Assembly (NCBI GenBank): GCA_022494885.1
Contig: JAGVSM010000907.1
Span: 116,306-180,305 of the forward strand
Direction: 5' to 3'
Length of the DNA: 64,000 bases
Source of the DNA: Micrasema longulum
Lineage: Eukaryota; Arthropoda; Insecta; Trichoptera; Brachycentridae
Positions 22,981-34,456 of the stretch are shown here, piece by piece. The translations under genes and the position numbers were made by a program. The notes below the pieces were generated by a model that was not told the origin of the DNA, ran no database searches, and was given only the letters and a program-made list of their open reading frames with translations. Numbering within the stretch: the first letter of the stretch is position 1; each line of letters opens with the position of its first letter.

Positions 22981-23198
22981 ATCCTAGGTGATGACTGCCT
23001 CCCATCGGTGTCGTCTTCCTCAGGCTCTGGAGCGAATATCCGGTCCTCGTCTAGCGGGGGCGGCTGCACCTGGGCAGGCCCCCCGGGGGCGGGCCCCCCA
23101 GGCGAGGAGTCCTGGACGTCTTCCGCCGAGCCGGGGGCGTAGCTGCGGGACCACTGCCGCCCGCTGAGGCGGGAGCGAGGTTTGTGCTTCGAAAGACT
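22981..23198 (-). CDS. iRhom (inactive rhomboid) internal exon, N-terminal cytosolic region
   Basis: This 218-bp GC-rich exon lies in AT-rich intron. On the minus strand a pyrimidine-rich acceptor ending in cag precedes AGT CTT TCG, and the donor is a strong GTAAGT right after ...CCT AGG AT. It encodes 72 codons plus two bases. The peptide starts SLSKHKPRSRLSGRQWSRS, continues with a Pro/Gly-rich stretch and an acidic stretch (LDEDRIFAPEPEEDDTDG), and ends GRQSSPR. This is low-complexity, cytosolic-looking sequence; family assignment rests on the next two exons, to which it joins in phase. iRhoms are catalytically dead rhomboid-family proteins of the ER and secretory pathway that control client traffic such as EGFR ligands and ADAM17. 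No first exon or promoter was recognised upstream. The splice structure is well supported; the family is inferred by linkage. Confidence 0.75.
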
Positions 23199-24539
23199 CT
23201 GAAAGAAGAAATGTAACATTGTAATACTATAATTTGTATGTTAAGGAGATATTAAATATCTATATGCCCGGACTTCCTATCCACTTCTCTAAAATGTTCA
23301 TTATCTCCTTTGTGATGTGTTGATAAGTACCTTGTGTAATAATTCGACAAACACGGCGTCAATTATTAAATTTTAAGACTCAAGTTTTACTTGTTGATAT
23401 GTGAATATGGACCTATAAAACAATATAAATAAGAGTAATTAGGGGTAAATTATGTGCCGGAAACAGAGCGTCATATCACAAGGGAGCTATTTCACAGAAA
23501 CGGTAGTTTTCTCTGGCCACCCTGTAGAAGGAAGTAGAAGTTATGGATAAACTTTTGGTTAGAATAAAATAAACGGGTGCACATAATTGGATGCAATTAT
23601 CTAACTACAGGGTGAAAGATAAATTTACGACATAGAAAAAAAAGATGTTTTCATTGTGTGACCACTTTTACAAATACAAATTGACAACAAATTGTTATAA
23701 ACCTTTTACCGTCTTTTTGTAATCATAGTTTTGGTATCAACTAACCCCGAATCTTTATTATATGGGTGAGATATATTTTATTTTTAGAGCTCCAAACAAC
23801 CCTTTGTTCGTAATTTATTTAACGGTAAATGTCTCTTAATGAATTTATGGTTATAGTTAAAGACTTGAACAGTGGCTATAATATTCCTATCGGTATGTTA
23901 CATCATGGGCAGTGATGGTTATCGGATGCTTCATGGGGTAACTTATATTAAGGCTTCTTTGTGCTTGTTCCAAGGCCTCGTTAGATAACATTTAACCCGT
24001 GATAATTGAGACAGAAGTTTGGGGGTTGAAGTTTGATAAAATCCGGCCTGCTCAGAAACGACCCTCTTAACCGAAATCTTTTCACAATGTGAAAAGAGAA
24101 AAAGAAAAACTAAAAAAAAGACCTTTCATGAAACAGAGAAAAGGGTTTTTTGAAAATAAATACGTACATACATAAATGAATATTAAAAATATTTCATTTA
24201 TTACTGGAATATCCAGGTGGAAGTTTATAGTAAACCATAATATAAGTATATTATGTGATAAATACAAAAAAAGTATACATGGTAAAATAGCGGACTTATT
24301 TCCACTAGAAATTTCTTACATCCAGACCAAAAACAAATAAAAAATACGATCACAATAAAAAATTATTGAAAAAATAATAAAAAAAGTTGAAATTTTTTAA
24401 ATCCATTTTTCCGTAAGTGTAGTCTCCCCTCTCGAGGTCAATCATCTATAAACCAACTTCGAAAATAAAGGTGTTATTTAGATCATAAAAATTTTCGTAT
24501 TGCTCTAAAAAAGTATTATTATAATATTAATTTAAAAAA

Positions 24540-24800
24540 AATATATATTATTTTATTTTGTTTGGGATTTTTACAGCTTTTACATAAAAATAAGTAGAAA
24601 TATACTAACAATACTAGAGCCAATTCGAAAATCCACTGTAAATCTAATAATATATAAGAAAAAAGTTTTCATAATTGTATGTGTGTGTGTGACGTTTGTA
24701 TTCATGTGTGTGTATGTGTTTGTGTGAATGAATGAGGGAGAGTGTGCATGTGCGTGTGTAAATGAATGGGGGAGAGGGTGCGTGTGTGTGGGTACGTAAG
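24540..24800. repeat. Repeat family C with GT-rich microsatellite
   Basis: The block contains ttgggatttttacagctttt, ctaacaatactagagccaatt and then tgtgtgtgtg and gaatgagggagag runs. It is the reverse complement of 6176-6440 in overall order; a shorter piece lies at about 12390-12480 and the aatactagagccaatt part is at 34426-34442. This is one dispersed family with simple repeats inside. Confidence 0.55.
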
Positions 24801-25075
24801 TATAAAAAAAATAATACCTAGCTGATTACTGACGACTTCATTTTTAAGTAAAATTATTATTTACTTCATTAAGTTATATTTGTATTTAGAACATAAAATT
24901 TCCTCATGTTGACAATTTTTTTTTTTTTTATAAATGTTATGTTTATTTTTTGCTATTTTATTGACTTTTTATTATCACTGAATTGTTTAGTTTTAATTAT
25001 TCTTTTATATTTCATATTATGTATTAGATCATAAATTGTTCACTGCTGTAATTGTTTCTTGCCTTTTTATTATTT

Positions 25076-25275
25076 GCCTACCATGCAAGAGGTCTCGGGT
25101 TCGATTCTCGGCATAGTTGATCTGAAATATTATTTAAAGGGGTGTGTTTACACTAGAATGTTTCAAAGACTGGTACCTGAAGCATAAGTTTGATCACCTT
25201 ACTTTCATGTAACAAAAATGATCAAAATACGCTGGGATTCGTGTACCAATACAGTGCTCTATCATTGGCAAATGG
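25076..25275 (+). repeat. tRNA-derived SINE (family S1), head truncated
   Basis: It starts at ctaccatgcaagaggtctcg, has an excellent B box (gggttcgattctcggc), then the S1 body and the ending tacgctgggattcgtgtacc...cagtgctct. The A box is missing, so it is 5'-truncated. Confidence 0.75.
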
Positions 25276-26295
25276 TGATTTTATTTACAGGTAAGCTATA
25301 AAAAAATATCATTTGTTTGTACCTACATAGAAGGTACATAATATAATGAAAGTAATATAATATATGTACTATGAATTGATATTTTTCTGTGGTTCTGTGT
25401 GATACAACTCTCATTCAAGAAATTCCCTCAAACGATGTAACTTCGTGATATATTATATTATATTATAAAGATATAATATCCATTACTTTAATATATAATT
25501 CATTAAAAAATAAATAAAAAATACCATTATGAATTCAGTCTATATTAGGTATTCAATTGAAATGTCAACTGGCCGCATCGTTTTAGTAATTAATAGTGCT
25601 AAAAACGGTCGCGTGAAGCGCTATATGTCCTGCAATATGACGCATAAAATTATCATCTTATGTCAAAAGTACCATCTCAAAGAAAATTAGCCTTTAAGAA
25701 ATACTGTTTGAAGTACTGTTTTCTCGATCAAGAATTTTCAAATAATTTGTGTAATCTGCAAGTTTAATCTAGGAGAAAAAACCCGCACTGGGGTAATACA
25801 TTCAAAATATAGTATACTTATTTGTATGAAAAAATAAGCTTGAATAATCGGCTAGTTTCTTGGCTCACCGCAGGCGCTGGGCGCGCTTTATTTAAATTTA
25901 TATATTTATATTAGGATAAAAATACAAACGGTGGAAATAATTAACAATAAATGGTATTTATTTATTTGTTTTTCAGTAAATAAAGTTACAATAAAACATT
26001 ATTATAAATAGTCAAATATAATGGTAAGTTGTGCATAATCGCTTCTATACACGGTTCACCGGAAAAGGAAATTATGATTATTTTATGATTATTTCTTTAA
26101 TACATTTTTTTGTAAAAAGTTCTTTGAACCGTTGAAGTATAAATAAATAAAGTAAAATCTTGAAAAGTGGACACTCCCCACGACAATATTCAAAGAAACG
26201 TATTGTCTTATCGTCAAACTCGGATATCATTGGCTACCGAATACCGAAAACGCTGTAAATAAAATGTACAACCTCGAAAAGTGGTTACCCCCCCG

Positions 26296-27785
26296 GCAGT
26301 ATCGTGGGTATTCCGCGAAAAAGCACTAAGTCAAAACTACTACTTCTGAGATAATTGAAGTTCAAAGTTTGTAACGAAATAACTTTTTTTAATACAAAAC
26401 ATTACTAAGCCAACTTGAACAAATGGTAAATTGATCTGTTTACTACATTTTATTCAACAATTTAATAAATAATAACTGAACTTTCAGAACATTTAAAAAA
26501 AAAATAGTGTATTGACATGACTTGAATTTTCGCTGATACATAATACCACAGTAAGGAATTCAAATTTAAGTCACATTGTACCTACTATAGTCACTTTGTG
26601 AGAAATGTTTTTTTTTATTAAAAAAGTTACGTAATCATTTTATCTAATGTACAGTATCTATTGGATTAGGTAAAAGATTGATTAATTTTTACTAAAAAAG
26701 AGAAAAGAAAGAAATTAATAGTTGCCACGTTTGCCCCTGAGTGAAGAACGTAGACATCATTTACTAGACATCCCCAGGATATCATGTCACCGACCAACAA
26801 TTTCACCTTTTCTCAAGTCAGTACTGCTCCATAAGCTCCACTGAATACATCCGAAATATTGTTATTGATGGCCCACCAGTACGGCGTCCCTTGTCCCTTG
26901 ATGCTTTTTCCCTGAACGGATTTATGTTCTATTTATTTATTTATTAACGGACATTGTCCATGTATACAATTTACAGGGTTTAAATATTACAATAAAATAA
27001 TAGTTTAAAACATGAAAAAAGAAAAGAAGCATTGACAAACATAAGGAACATCAAGACAAGATCTGGACTATTTATTTAGTGCTCGTTTAAATCGCCGTAA
27101 ACTTAAACCAAAAAATTCCAGATCTTGTCTTGAGTTATTAATAAGTCAAAGACGGGTCATTGGAGAATTAAGGCCATAGTTTGTTCTTTGCTGATCTATG
27201 AACAGTAGTTCATTGTTTCTCAATCTACGAGTCAGAATATTGAATTTTACTTGTCCCAGTAATGATTATTCCATTTAGTATGCCGAACATATGTATGAAG
27301 TCAATATTAGTTCTACGTTTTTGTAAACTAGAAATATTTGACATTGACTCTATTTCAGCATAAGAATAATTGCCTCTCTCTAGTCCAAGCATCCACGCTA
27401 TTTTTCGAAGCAAGCAATGTTGGACTGATTCAATGTGATTTATGCGATTGACATAGAATGGAGACCAGACCACTGAGGCATATTCTAGAAGAGGGCGAAC
27501 AGTTGAGCAATAAAGAGTTTGATTGTACGGACATTAGTAAAATCAGAGGATATTCTGTTAATGAAGCCAAGTAATTTTAGTGATTTATTTACTGTATTAT
27601 CTATATGCTCGTTGTATGTCAGTTTATAGTCCAAAAAAATTGACTTATTACAGAAAATTTCTCGACTTGTAGTGTAAATAGGATTTAGTGCGTTTTGCAG
27701 ATTGTAGAGTATTTTTTCAACAGTATAACCTCATCATTCAGTCAAAACGGTAAATTGTTGACTTAGTGCCTTTTCGCAGAATACC
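26296..27785. repeat. Inverted repeat pair flanking a LINE
   Basis: gtgggtattccgcgaaaaag with cactaagtcaa at 26309-26335 is mirrored by ttgacttagtgccttttcgc with agaatacccacag at about 27745-27777. The arms are about 33 bp and 1.4 kb apart, and they bracket the minus-strand LINE at 26936-27545. They may be the ends of an older DNA element hit by the LINE. Confidence 0.5.
26936..27545 (-). mobile_element. Jockey/CR1-like LINE 3' end
   Basis: On the minus strand the coding reads VRPLLEYASVVWSPFYVNRI, HIESVQHCLLRKIAWMLGLE, then SSLQKRRTNIDFIHMFGILN, a frameshift, and DLEFFGLSLRRFKRALNK to a stop near 27075. The 3' UTR (tttatgttttaaac, atacatgg.caatgtccgttaataaataaat in sense) also occurs alone at 37858-37985. 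The element is 5'-truncated and frameshifted. Confidence 0.85.
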
Positions 27786-28297
27786 CACAGTATTCACAGT
27801 AAGCAGTAAGTAGTAAGCATTATTCAGTTTCCAGTAATAGTACCGACATTCATCTTCATAATCCTCCGCATCTTGTAACTAATTAACAACTTGTGAATTA
27901 CGCAGAAGGGCGCCAAAAACTTAGCGCACGACGCGGAATAATTAAAGTGATTAAATTGCAAAGATGGATGGGCCCAGTGCGCAGATCTATCTGCGCACAA
28001 CGGTCTCGGCATTATAGAACAGTGAAATATTATAGACGACAGCATTCGCTCTAATGGTCCCAACTTGTAACCTCGAGTTGGGGTCAAAGCTAATTTATCG
28101 ATAGTTCGCAATACAGTGGGCGGGGAAACTTAAGATCAACTAGCTGGCCATTCGTCCGCTATTAACTAACTTTCCGGCGGTCGTAATGTACAAGTTTGCT
28201 AGGAAAAATACTAAACTTTGCCATTTTTTATTTTGGAAACTAAACACGGAAATGTTCTCACCGAAAGTTGGAAAAACATCTCAAATAAAACTGATTT

Positions 28298-28531
28298 AAC
28301 AACTTCTAGAGAGCTGATTGAAGAATTTTCATGTTTTTTCACAGAATCGGTACAAAACGAGTCGGCAGTAGTTCTAAGAAAGTTCAGTGAAGGCGAGACT
28401 ATGTTTTTGTTATTGAAAATAAGGTACTTGTGCATTTTGCAGAAAACAACTTCTAGAGAGCTGATTAAAGAATTTTCATGGTTTTTCACAGAATCGGTAC
28501 AAAACGAGTCAGCAATAGTTCTGAGAAAATA
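28298..28531. repeat. 147-bp direct tandem duplication
   Basis: Unit aacaacttctagagagctga starts at 28298 and again at 28445; about 85 bp is nearly identical through acagaatcggtacaaaacga and tagttct.agaaa. An aataaggtac phrase follows each unit. Because 147 is a multiple of three, both strands carry open frames with internal repeats (plus 28218-28532, minus 28211-28489), but neither peptide is recognisable. Confidence 0.8.
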
Positions 28532-28639
28532 AGGTACGTTTGCGTTGGTGTTTTTAAAATTATTTTACGCTTGATATAAATTTCTAAAACTGAAAATTTA
28601 ATGTAACAAAAAAATTTACTACCAAAATATTTTCTGTTT

Positions 28640-28880
28640 GTCCAAATTTTTGTAGACAAGGACTGGATTCAACTCCCTGGGGAGCTGTTTATATTAACAG
28701 ATAACAGATATGAAGACCTTTTTAGAGAAGGCAATATAGAAGTGCAGGCATCTTCACGGCTTATGACCTGTCATTGGCTGGTTTAAGTGGACACTTTACA
28801 CACTGCGTAACATTCACCGTTCTGCCCATATTTGAACATCAATATTCCTTCAATTCTTTCAACTAGTGATGTTTGTGAAG
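28640..28880 (+). mobile_element. Foldback family A half-element
   Basis: It shares caaggactggattcaactcc, aacagatatgaagacc, ctgtcattggctggtttaag and acattcaccgttctgcccat with the other copies. The inverted right half is missing; sequence departs after ttcaattctttc. Confidence 0.7.
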
Positions 28881-29439
28881 TTAAAGATCTGAAACCGGAG
28901 ATGGATGGGATGGGGAGACCCGTCACAATAGATCTTCACAGGTCGCAGTGACGTCAGGAGATGCACTAATCTCTACCTCTAAGAATAAGAATACATATCA
29001 CTAAAAAAATCGACGGATTATTTTGCCCGGATATTTTTTTCTGTTATACTTTTTTTTTAAAACTATTTCAAACTTAATGGGAATATAATAAACGAGAAGC
29101 GCAATAATATACAAATGTTTTCTAATATTTTTTTAATCATTGAAAGCCTCCATCCAAGTGCTGTAGACTGAAAATCCGGATAAACATGTCAGCTAGCTAA
29201 AATTATATTCTCGAAAGATTAAACTTGGAATTTATACAGAATATTTACGCTTAATAACGCCAAAACACACTAAATATTGCTTAAGGTTTCTTTCCTAACG
29301 TTTCGTATACAATACAACATTATACATAACAATGTACAAACGTTTGTGTACAAGGCAGACTGGCATAGGGCCACAACTGAATCCACTTAAGGAATTACGA
29401 CATTTCAAACTTTAAAATGAACAGTTCAACCTACTTAAC

Positions 29440-30960
29440 CCTTATGAGGGCGTTACACAAATGAACGTAGTTATGCAGAAAGCAGCCAGCCATAAAAAGT
29501 GAAACTGAGATAAAGAAGCTAAACTTTTAGACAATATATTGTTTTCAATGTTTAAAATATATATTTAAGAACCAAAATTTATTTACAAGTAATTCAAATA
29601 GATCAAGTCAAATAAGGAATCGTGTGTTAGAAATACCACATTGTAAAACGAGGCTCGCACAGAGACATGCATATTTTATAGGCCCAAAAATGTTTAATTC
29701 TTTTTTACTGATAATATTTTATTGATTCCAAACTTTCAAAATGTTCCTCCTTTTAAAAAACACGCACTATCCTGGATTCAAACTAAAGATAAAAACTCTT
29801 TTTTTCTATGATGTATTTTTTGCCCTTTAATAATAAGGAATATTCTTATGTTATTTTTAATATTTTTTATTTCCTTTTTTAATTAAAAAAAATATCAAAT
29901 ATGCTTTTACAGAATGTTTTATTTTCTCTTTCTTATGCTACACAAAAATATTATAACCGTCTATTTATTAAAGGAGCAAAAATTCATTATCATTTTCTTG
30001 CATACCCACGAATAGGCCATGCCTTTGCGGGATTTTTTTGTTTACTTTTTTTACTATTTATATGTATTTCATTGCTATGTAATTATCTTTTATTTTTTAA
30101 ATACTCTGTTTTACCTCTTACGTAAATTATAAAAAAACCCTTTTTTAAATTTTTAAATAGCACCTTTGTGAAAAGAGTGGAAATTCAAATCTTCACAACA
30201 GTTGGAATGTTATTTACTTTGACGAATGATAAGTAATGATTACATTTGTGTTTTTTGTAAAAGAAAAAAAGAATTGAATTATGTATTTTACCAGTTTGAA
30301 TGATTTTTAATGTCTGGTTGACCACACAACCTAAGATGTGCATTTTGCAGACAACAGCCAGCCCTAGTAAAACTCTGATGCATGTTGTGTCATCTGGTAT
30401 AGAACATATTATTTTATATTTATATTAAGGTACTTAATTGTGAAGAATCACTTAATTAACTGTTATTATTATAGGTTATTACCTAAAAAAGAATTGATCG
30501 ATATGTTAAAAGAATTTTGATATTTTTTTTAAAGTCAGGCTGACCACACAACCTAAAATATGCATTTTGCAGAAAACGGCCAGATCTAATATTGAATCAT
30601 ACCCCATTCAAACTTTGAATAAATAAGAGGACATTGCGTATTAAAACTTTTTTTTTGTTGAAGGTATTTTAAAATTAATGAATTTATCAAATTAAAATAC
30701 TTTTGTATTACCAACTTTAATTTATTTAAGAGAATTATATTTCCGGAGGCATCAATCTTCCGATCAGCATCTGTACATCGATTTTCTGCGAATCGAGAAA
30801 TTCAATTTTTGTGATCAACACTATTTTCAGAAGGTAATTATTACAGTTTTTTTTATATGAAAGCGGTCTGGCGGTTTTTAGCAGGACATATAATTGATCT
30901 GACTACCCGATACACGAACATCTATTTTTTCAAAATTGTGGACTGGCTGCTTTCTGCATA
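29440..30960 (-). repeat. Dispersed repeat family B, minus copy
   Basis: ctgcataac/gttatgcag and gcagaaaac.gccag phrases at about 29470, 30350 and 30575 match 16540, 16312 and 16148 in reverse. The segment atcttccgatcagcatct (about 30757) with gatcaacactattttc matches the 15880-15975 end. Together with 15840-16570 it forms a long imperfect inverted repeat around the iRhom exon at 22981. Confidence 0.65.
29595..29850 (+). mobile_element. LINE C-terminal remnant
   Basis: The frame reads IRNRVLEIPHCKTRLAQRHA and then YFIGPKMFNSFL, matching the RN..L..P..RT......Y.GP..WN.LP tail of CR1-like LINE proteins. It decays after an internal stop. No 3' tail was resolved. Confidence 0.5.
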
Positions 30961-30983
30961 ACCACGTTCAAATGTACTCGTTT

Positions 30984-31205
30984 CTAAATATTATTTAATA
31001 TTAAAGCAAAAATTTGAATATTGTCTTGAGCATTCAGTTCATCTCGTACTTCTTGCGTTAATGAAATCCGAGAGAGTTTGGAGTCTTTCCACCGTTGAGA
31101 TATTAAGATTGTTGTTTTTGGAATCATAATGTTATCTTCATTATTGTTATAGTCCTGAAAATGTAACATGATTAGGATGACAGTTGTCAGAAAAAGTGAC
31201 AACAT
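30984..31205 (-). other. Unrecognised 73-codon frame
   Basis: The frame begins with ATG and a hydrophobic stretch (MLSLFLTTVILIMLHF) and then a polar part containing QRWKDSKLSRISLTQEVRDE. A pyrimidine-rich cag just before DYNNNED could instead be a splice acceptor, making the polar part a terminal exon. I recognise no family, and the frame abuts repeat family B. It may be chance. Confidence 0.2.
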
Positions 31206-31739
31206 AACTTTGTAGTAACGTCAAAGGAGTTATTTATATTGACACACGAAAAATCATTTGTACCTGTCGTGTTAATATATTTTTTATTTACAATGCTTGA
31301 AACATAAATCAACATTAATATACAAAATCAGCTTTAAAACTAAAATAAATCTAATTATTAACGACGTTCTTACAAGGTTACATCATTTTGCAAAAACGTT
31401 AGAGATGGGACAAATTGATCAATGTAAATTAATCGAAAAAAATATATATTCGTTTGATGTTGTTCATGAAAAAAGTATAAATGTCTAATTGTTTAGTGAA
31501 CATTTATGTTAAACACACTATAATAGGCTTGTTTTTTCGTTTTTTATATCAATTTTTAGAAACAGAGTTTCATGATTGCATGAAATAACTGATAAAACTG
31601 ATTTGATCAGTGATCAGTAATTTCCTATCACTAATGAAATTAGTTTAACAGCTGTCATTCTAATCAAGCTATATTTTATGGGCTATGGTAAAATAAAATT
31701 TTAATGTATTTATGAGACATAAAAAGAATATTGTGTTTT

Positions 31740-31854
31740 GGTCCCGTGTTTTCACGTGGTTTACCAGCCGCGAAAAAGGATTAATAAAAGTCACTAGATG
31801 TCGATAAAATGCACTTTTTTGGATAGCTAGTAAACCACGTGAAAATACGGAACC
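31740..31854. repeat. 25-bp inverted repeat with CACGTG core
   Basis: ggtcccgtgttttcacgtgg (with tttac, 31740-31764) faces its near-exact reverse complement at 31830-31854, with 65 nt between. Both arms hold the palindrome CACGTG. Flanking text repeats cacgtg/ccgggaca-type phrases once more at 31876-31900. Confidence 0.75.
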
Positions 31855-32114
31855 GGGACACAACGTGTGGTTATAAAATCACGTGTTTACACGGCTCTGG
31901 GATACAAAGTGTTAAGATGTTATGAACTAAATTTATAAAGCATAATTACGGGCGTATATTCGGCGCAAGATGTGTGCGAATCCGGTCAGATACATGATAT
32001 AATTTGGCCTGATAGTGGGTACTAAAACAGAGGCCGTAGGTATACTGGATAGTAATCGGATATCCGTTTTTTTTACTTGATCATTATAGTTTGGGGGGGG
32101 GGATTATATAACTT

Positions 32115-32790
32115 TTGAGGGTGGCTATTACAATCGACAGTGCATTCTCCATCTTTACTCTTGCTGACTCATCCATGTATAAATTTGATGACTTTGTGTA
32201 CTTCGGCTCGCTTATCTCCAACAACGGCAGTTGCAGACCTGAGATTGGTCGCAGGATTCAAATGGCCAAAGAAGCAATGAACCGTTTGGAGAAGATTTAG
32301 AGAGATCAAGGTGTATCAATAAACACAAAAAGCGGTTGATTGTAGCCCTGGTATTCTCCGTTTTCCTATATGGGGCTGAAACGTGGACAATGCGTGCATA
32401 CGAGAGAAAGAGGATCGATGCATTCGAGATGTGGTGTTGGAGAAGGCTGCTGCGTGTGCCTTGGACAGCCAGAAGGACGAATGCATCGATACTGGAAGAG
32501 CTCCATATTACAACTCGTCTATCAGTGGTGTGTTTGAGAAGGATACTGTCTTTCTTTGGACATAGACGTAAGCCAGACAATCTAGAAAAGGCAATAATGT
32601 CTGGCCGAGTTGAAGGTAGGAGAAGCCGGGGTAGAATCCTATATAGATGGACTGACCAAATAAAGGTGGCTAGGGGGCTAAAATTTGATGAGTCAGTTAG
32701 TCGTGCTGAGGACAAACTGAAGTGGAACAGACTAATCACAAGTGTTCATGGTGATCACGATCCTCAGCATTGAGGGACCGACTTGGAAAA
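32115..32790 (+). mobile_element. LINE C-terminal fragment (MAKEAM/DHDPQH type)
   Basis: The frame reads FDDFVYFGSLISNNGSCRPE, IGRRIQMAKEAMNRLEKI, a stop at 32298, a frameshift, then VFLYGAETWTMRAYERKRID, WCWRRLLRVPWTARRTNASI and finally DHDPQH with stop at 32771. This is the post-reverse-transcriptase region of the widespread insect endonuclease-reverse transcriptase LINE. The YLGS-like and AETWT motifs are clear; the YADD box is absent. A second tail of this type lies at 47795-47915. Confidence 0.85.
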
Positions 32791-32844
32791 AGAAGATTAC
32801 AATCGAAAGATACTGAAGATATACTTTCACTAGTCTGTACGGTT

Positions 32845-33160
32845 GATGGTAAATTCTCCCGAGCTATTATGAAAATACACTATCGACTCTGCATCTTCGA
32901 GTTTTGAGGTAAATACGTAAGCCTACCATGCAAGAGGTCTCGGGTTCGTATCCTGACATAGTTGACACGAAATATAAATTTAAAATTGGATTTTTACACT
33001 ACAATATTTCACAGCTCCCGGGCTGACACTTGAAGCGTAAGACTGATCATCTTACCTTCATGTAAAAAAAATGTTAAGATACGCTGCGATTGCTATATCA
33101 ATGCAGTGCCCTGTGCATTATTAGGTGCGGAAAGGCAGTGAGAAGAAGCGTATGACAGAT
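32845..33160 (+). repeat. tRNA-derived SINE (family S1) with upstream repeat block
   Basis: The SINE part starts at ctaccatgcaagaggtctcg (about 32924), has B box gggttcgtatcctgac with one insertion, and ends tacgctgcgattg...cagtgccctgtgcatta. The block just before it, taaattctcccgagc...atacactatcgactctgcatcttcgag, also occurs beside the S1 tail at 63401-63475. Confidence 0.7.
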
Positions 33161-33444
33161 CATATTGCCCTTATGCATATTACTAATGACATCTGATACG
33201 CGGCAATAGGAATACGAATTTTTGCAAGATAATCATATTTTACTCGTAAATATTATTCAATTTTATATTCATTATCTTTAATCATCTCTAATAAAAAAAA
33301 TGCTTTATACCTTAGAACAGGTATTTACTATGCCTAATGAGAATAGACTGTGCCTAATATGTTTGCTTATATTTTAATTTTGCTAATTTGTAAAATTTTC
33401 TACCTTCTTCACTGTTTTGATAACAGATCATAATAAAACTATGT

Positions 33445-33870
33445 TTTCCTTATAACAAACAAATAAACCATCACGCCGTTTCCCCGTAAGGGTGGGCAGA
33501 GAGGATAGAACGCCATATCACTCTGTCTTTGCATACTCATGCACGCACGCGGATATTTTTCTACTCTTGACATGTTCATCTTCAAGTATTCGATGAACTT
33601 GATCGTGCCTTGTCTCCTCGTTATCTGCATCCATCAACATTGGAATCGTAGTTCGTTTTAGCCGTAATTTTGCTGTCCATTTACTCTACATGTCCAAACC
33701 AACGCAGCATCCCTTTCTTGATTATGTCGATAATGCATGGTCTCAGCTTTGCACAGCTCCAGGATCTCAACTTTTGTGCACCTATCATTCATCGTTTTGC
33801 CACACACTTGCCTGAGGGATCGTATTTCGATAGCATTTAACCTACTTCCATAATTACAATAAACACCTAT
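33445..33870 (-). mobile_element. RTE-like LINE 3' fragment
   Basis: Minus strand coding includes RLNAIEIRSLRQVCGKTMND, then TKVEILELCKAET, MLRWFGHVE-like sequence after a frameshift, and WRSILSAHPYGETA before tgatggtttatttgtttg. It is the same family as 39666-40581, more decayed. Confidence 0.8.
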
Positions 33871-34029
33871 TTTTTCGGCGCTGAACTGAAAGCAGTGTCT
33901 TATGTCCAATTAGATGCGGATAGTCGAATTTTTATGATTATAAAATCAATTCATCTCAATACCAATATGCGTTAATGGAGTGGCTATTTTTCTAATTGTT
34001 TTGTTAATGGCGGACGTTTTAAAAAGCCG

Positions 34030-34135
34030 CGATCAATTTTCGAACGCATTTTCCCGCGTTTTAATTGCGTGCAGCTGGCGCCATCTAGCGCCAAGTAATT
34101 GGAGTTGCCAGTAATTAAAACCTTTTGAGCTCGTT
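34030..34135. promoter_or_regulatory. Candidate enhancer/insulator with CTCF-like site
   Basis: Within unique-looking sequence, cagctggcgccatctagcgc at 34072-34091 reads on the minus strand as GCTAGATGGCGCC, a close match to the insect CTCF core (AGATGGCGC). It also forms a short palindrome (TGGCGC..GCGCCA) and contains an E-box CAGCTG. TAATTG and TAATTA homeodomain-type sites flank it within 50 bp. Function is inferred from motifs only. Confidence 0.4.
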
Positions 34136-34456
34136 ACAATTTATGTATTCAATAAAAAAATACCGTCGACTGGATTGGATGAATTCTTTCGGGGAAAATA
34201 CAGTGCATTTTTGCCACCTAAAAATATCAATTTGAATTTTTAAACCGTTCAAATATTTAGGGCGAATAATGAAAAGTATTTTCAGATGTCCACCGAATTT
34301 ATATAATATCGCTTGGCACAAATACGATTTATCTCTGTTTGCTTCACAAAAATATCAACAGATGGCATTTGAAATGCGCTTGTGAGGTCATTAATGATTA
34401 CTATGTAAATTGAAATATGTTAACAATACTAGAGCCAATTAAAAAATCTACTGTTA

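Noticed and set aside
26725..26930. Possible exon (gtggagcttatggagcagta on the minus strand)
   Set aside because: It has interspersed-repeat wording and stops in all frames; no splice-bounded coding frame could be supported.
27824..28111. 95-codon minus-strand frame in a moderately GC-rich area
   Set aside because: No family resemblance and no exon-like boundaries; recorded only as possible conserved non-coding DNA.
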